This document shows, piece after piece, positions 61,466 through 64,000 of a stretch of 64,000 nt of DNA. Below the pieces are notes generated by a model. It saw only the letters and a program-made list of their open reading frames with translations. It searched no databases and was not told the origin of the DNA. The DNA comes from Verrucomicrobiota bacterium (lineage in GTDB: Bacteria; Verrucomicrobiota; Verrucomicrobiia; CAIQCK01), in the NCBI GenBank assembly GCA_016235595.1, contig JACRJX010000007.1:124001-188000 (forward strand). The letters run 5' to 3'. Every line of letters begins with the position of its first letter. Positions within the stretch are counted from its first letter, which is position 1. The translations under genes and the position numbers were made by a program.

Positions 61466-62794
61466 CTATTTCTTTGCCAGCGACTGGAAAGCCACGTGCT
61501 GCATGTAGTGGTCCAGCAGGATGCAGGCCATGAACGCCTCAGCCACCGGCCACACGCGCGGCGCAATCGTCGGATCGCGCCGGGTCACGGCTGACAGGAC
61601 GGCGTTCTCCAGCGACACCTTGTCGATGGTGTGTTGCGACTTGGCGATCGTGGGCGTGGGCTTGACCACCAGGCGACAGACAATTGGTTGGCCGGTCGCC
61701 AAACCGCCGGTGATGCCGCCAGCATTGTTGGAGCGGAAGGCCACCTTGCCGTTCGCGATCTCCATCTGGTCGTTGTCTTGCGAACCGGTCATATCCTTCA
61801 CCGCGTAGCCGGCGCCACTTTCGACGGCCTTGATGGTGCCGATGCTCATCATCCTGCCAAGTTCGCCTTCGAGTTTGCGGAAGACCGGCTCGCCCATGCC
61901 GGCCGGCACGCCCGTCGCGACGATTTCCACGACGCCGCCGGTAGAGTCGCCCTGTTTGGTGATCTCGATGATGCGCTCAAACATGGCCTTCGCGGTTTCG
62001 AGGTGTGGGCAGTTGAGTTTCGGATGGATGCCGAGTTCCTTCTCGATGGCTTCCTCATCCACGTGGCCGATCTTCATCTTTTTCGGCAGTTCCGGCACTT
62101 CCTTCTCGAACTCCGCCAGCACCGCCATCTTCTCGAGGAAGCGCATCTTCGGATTGAGTTTGCCGGAGGCAAACAGCGCGGCATACACCGGGTCATGGCG
62201 CCGCCGAAATTCCTTGTAGGCGGCGACCTTCGGGCGGATTTCCTCGAGCGGCAGGTCGGGCATGCGAATGCCGGCGGCTTCCTTGACGTAACCGGTCACC
62301 TCGATGCCGACTTCCTTGAGGATGCGCTTGGCGACCGCGCCCGCCGCGACGATGGTGGCCGTGTAGCGCCCGCTGAAGAACCCCGCGCCGATGGAGTCGT
62401 CGCACTGGCCGTATTTGACATAGCTTGCATAGCTGGCGTGACCGGGCCGCGGTGTGCGATTGGTCACGCGGTAGGCCTCAATGTGTTCGAAGTGGCGGTC
62501 GAGGTTTGGAATGAGGATCACCATCGGGGTGCCGTTGGTGTAACTCTCGTTGTGGAAACCGGGCATCGTGTCGGCGCAGTTCACGCCGCTGTAGATGACC
62601 GGCACATCCGGCTCGCGCCGCGGCGAGCTCAGTTCGCCCTGGCCCGGCTTGCGCAGCAACAGGTCGCGGTAGATTTCCTCTTCGGTGATCAGATAACCCG
62701 GCGGCACTCCCTGCAAATGCGTCGTCAACCCTTCCTGATAAGATCCGCCTGCCACTGTCACCTTGAACAACGTTCCCAAGTCACATCCGAGCAT
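61466..62794 (-). CDS. aroC: Chorismate synthase-like protein, divergent
   Basis: 442 residues, longer than the usual 350-400 of AroC. Family blocks that remain are GTLFKVTV, RPGHASYASYVKYGQCDDS with His119, EIVATGVPAGMGEPVF, SNNAGGITGGLATGQPI and RDPTIAPRVWPVAEAF. The N-terminal GESHG motif, whose histidine is one of the catalytic residues, is replaced by GGSYQ at residues 17-20. An extra segment of roughly 60-80 residues appears in the middle (residues about 200-280, KMRFLEKMAVLAEFEKEVPE). An AAGGAG site lies upstream. It may be a functional variant or a paralogue with another role. Confidence 0.78.
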   Translation of the reverse strand: MLGCDLGTLFKVTVAGGSYQEGLTTHLQGVPPGYLITEEEIYRDLLLRKPGQGELSSPRREPDVPVIYSGVNCADTMPGFHNESYTNGTPMVILIPNLDRHFEHIEAYRVTNRTPRPGHASYASYVKYGQCDDSIGAGFFSGRYTATIVAAGAVAKRILKEVGIEVTGYVKEAAGIRMPDLPLEEIRPKVAAYKEFRRRHDPVYAALFASGKLNPKMRFLEKMAVLAEFEKEVPELPKKMKIGHVDEEAIEKELGIHPKLNCPHLETAKAMFERIIEITKQGDSTGGVVEIVATGVPAGMGEPVFRKLEGELGRMMSIGTIKAVESGAGYAVKDMTGSQDNDQMEIANGKVAFRSNNAGGITGGLATGQPIVCRLVVKPTPTIAKSQHTIDKVSLENAVLSAVTRRDPTIAPRVWPVAEAFMACILLDHYMQHVAFQSLAKK

Positions 62795-62799
62795 GTTCG

Positions 62800-62979
62800 T
62801 TACTCCTTATCTTGTTGCTGTTCGGCCCGCTGTCGCGTTCGTTCGTTCGGCGCGCGCAGCAGGTGTTCTCGACGCTCAATCTCCAGCCACAGGGGCTGCA
62901 AGTTGGCCGCGCTTTCTAGCTGATTCGCCGGCAAAAGCAATCTGAAACTGCCGTTCCGTGAGAGAAAACTTTGTTTCAT
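62800..62979 (-). CDS. Possible small protein upstream of chorismate synthase gene
   Basis: 59 codons from ATG 62979, basic and glutamine-rich at the end (RTRQRAEQQQDKE). The stop is 5 bp before the chorismate synthase ATG, and the AAGGAG site of that gene lies within its last codons. It may be a leader or coupling peptide, or no gene at all. No family is recognised. Confidence 0.35.
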   Translation of the reverse strand: MKQSFLSRNGSFRLLLPANQLESAANLQPLWLEIERREHLLRAPNERTRQRAEQQQDKE

Positions 62980-63048
62980 GGAGCCTCGTCTGGCGCTTGA
63001 CGCGGGCGACTTCCCTGCACGATAAACCAGATGGAATGAGTTCACGCC

Positions 63049-64000
63049 ATGAAACTTAAACTTTCCTTCCTGCTCGTTGTCGCGCTGCTCGGTTCAGGTT
63101 TGACCACCCTCGCCGCCGACGAGTCCAAGTCCTCCGGCGTCCGCGAGCGGCTTTCCCTCGACCGCGGTTGGCGGTTCCACCTCGGCGACGTGCCATTTCC
63201 GGTCATCCAGGGACACGGCGACACCTATCACAACGCCAAGGCCGGCAAAGCCTGGGGTGCGGCTGCGCCAGAGTTTGATGACGCGGATTGGCGGCAGCTT
63301 GATCTGCCACACGACTGGGCCATCGAGGGGCCGTTTGACCAGAACGCCAATCTTTCGCAAGGCTACCGCCCGCGTGGCTTTGGCTGGTATCGGCGGCAAT
63401 TCAAGCTCGACTCCGCCGACCGCGGCCGGCATCTGGAGCTTCAGTTCGACGGCGTCGCCACACACTGCACAGTCTGGTTCAACGGCACCATCGTTCACCG
63501 CAACTGGTGCGGCTACACCTCATTCTATATTGATATCACGCCGTTCGCGCAATTTGGCGACCACGTCAACACCATCGTCGTGCGTGTGGACGCCAACGTC
63601 ATGGAAGGCTGGTGGTATGAAGGCGCGGGCATCTACCGACACACATGGCTCGTGAAACGCAATCCCGTCCACATCGTCACTGACGGCGTGTTTGCCAATC
63701 CCGTCCGCAACGCCGACGGCCGCTGGTCGTTGCCAATCGAGGCCACGCTCGCCAATTCCGGCGGTGATCCGGCTTCCGTCGAAGTCGCCGTGACGCTCAC
63801 CGATCCCGATGGCAAGGCCGTCGCCCAAGGTGCCGCTCAAACGACCGTCAAACCGCTCGGCGAAAGCGTCGCGAAGCTTTCGATGCCGGTGGAGACTCCT
63901 CGGCTCTGGTCGGTGGACGAGCCGACGCTCTACCGCGTACGCACCGTCGTCAAACGCGATGGTGCGCCGCTTGACGAGGTGACGACTACCTGCGGTTTTC
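63049..64000 (+). CDS. Glycoside hydrolase family 2 protein (partial, C-terminus outside window)
   Basis: 317 residues are in the window; family members usually exceed 800. A signal peptide ends near TTLAADE. The sugar-binding N-terminal domain has LDRGWRFHLGD, FDDADWRQLDLPHDWAIEG, GFGWYRRQF and GVATHCTVWFNGTIVHRN. ANVMEGWWYEGAGIYRHTWL precedes the immunoglobulin-like domain, which runs to the edge. This is the pattern of beta-galactosidases and related GH2 enzymes in polysaccharide use. The catalytic barrel is not in the window, so specificity cannot be judged. Confidence 0.85.
   Translation, partial: MKLKLSFLLVVALLGSGLTTLAADESKSSGVRERLSLDRGWRFHLGDVPFPVIQGHGDTYHNAKAGKAWGAAAPEFDDADWRQLDLPHDWAIEGPFDQNANLSQGYRPRGFGWYRRQFKLDSADRGRHLELQFDGVATHCTVWFNGTIVHRNWCGYTSFYIDITPFAQFGDHVNTIVVRVDANVMEGWWYEGAGIYRHTWLVKRNPVHIVTDGVFANPVRNADGRWSLPIEATLANSGGDPASVEVAVTLTDPDGKAVAQGAAQTTVKPLGESVAKLSMPVETPRLWSVDEPTLYRVRTVVKRDGAPLDEVTTTCGF

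Noticed and set aside
1..64000. Search for CRISPR arrays, tRNA and rRNA genes, transposases and prophage genes
   Set aside because: No regularly spaced repeats, cloverleaf-type sequence, conserved rRNA segment or recognisable transposase or phage protein was seen by eye; small RNAs cannot be excluded.

Overview
The window is a GC-rich bacterial chromosome segment. Its gene content fits the PVC superphylum, most likely a Verrucomicrobiota-type heterotroph. The grounds are several Tat-exported (RRxFL) Gfo/Idh/MocA oxidoreductases and xylose-isomerase-like TIM barrels, PQQ-type beta-propellers with signal peptides, an NPCBM/hydrazine-synthase-alpha-like c-type cytochrome, paired FG-GAP rhamnogalacturonan lyases and Gram-negative envelope genes. 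The phylum call is an inference from gene families; there is no rRNA marker in the window. I found no tRNA, rRNA, CRISPR array, transposase, prophage or replication origin.

1-21 kb is a sugar/polyol catabolic island. A leftward set (AraC regulator, URO-D-like protein, GlpD-like dehydrogenase cut by the window edge) diverges from a rightward run of twelve genes: a second URO-D-like protein, the cytochrome-like NPCBM/PD40 protein, a secreted FAD oxidoreductase, an SMP-30-like propeller, an SDR, a DeoC aldolase, a zinc dehydrogenase, an AGE-family epimerase, another SDR, an exported Gfo/Idh/MocA protein, a D-lyxose-isomerase-like cupin and an FGGY kinase, followed by an SMP-30-like lipoprotein. 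A plausible reading is outer oxidation and isomerisation of an unusual sugar, then phosphorylation and aldol cleavage. Two copies of a palindromic element lie here, one of them in frame inside the zinc dehydrogenase gene.

21-44 kb is mixed: lipid A-type and glycerophospholipid acyltransferases, squalene/phytoene synthase, small unknown proteins, Gfo/Idh/MocA proteins (one tandem pair), TIM-barrel isomerases, a hexose-phosphate mutarotase, a DJ-1-like protein, two tandem PL11-type rhamnogalacturonan lyases and two PQQ-type propellers. Low-GC patches at about 30.7-31.3 kb and 39.5-40.6 kb look acquired.

44.7-56.4 kb is a complete phosphate-starvation locus: phoB, phoR, a TlpA-like thioredoxin, a receiver-only response regulator, a porin, pstS, pstC, pstA, pstB, phoU and a PiT transporter. 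Four upstream regions carry a GTAAC-type direct repeat with an 11-bp period, which I interpret as the Pho box of this lineage.

56.4-64 kb holds a gluzincin-type protease, holA, a protein joining a laminin-G-like and an ExbD/TolR-like domain, a probably frameshifted lipoprotein gene with a secreted partner, a ferritin, a divergent chorismate synthase and the start of a family 2 glycoside hydrolase cut by the right edge.
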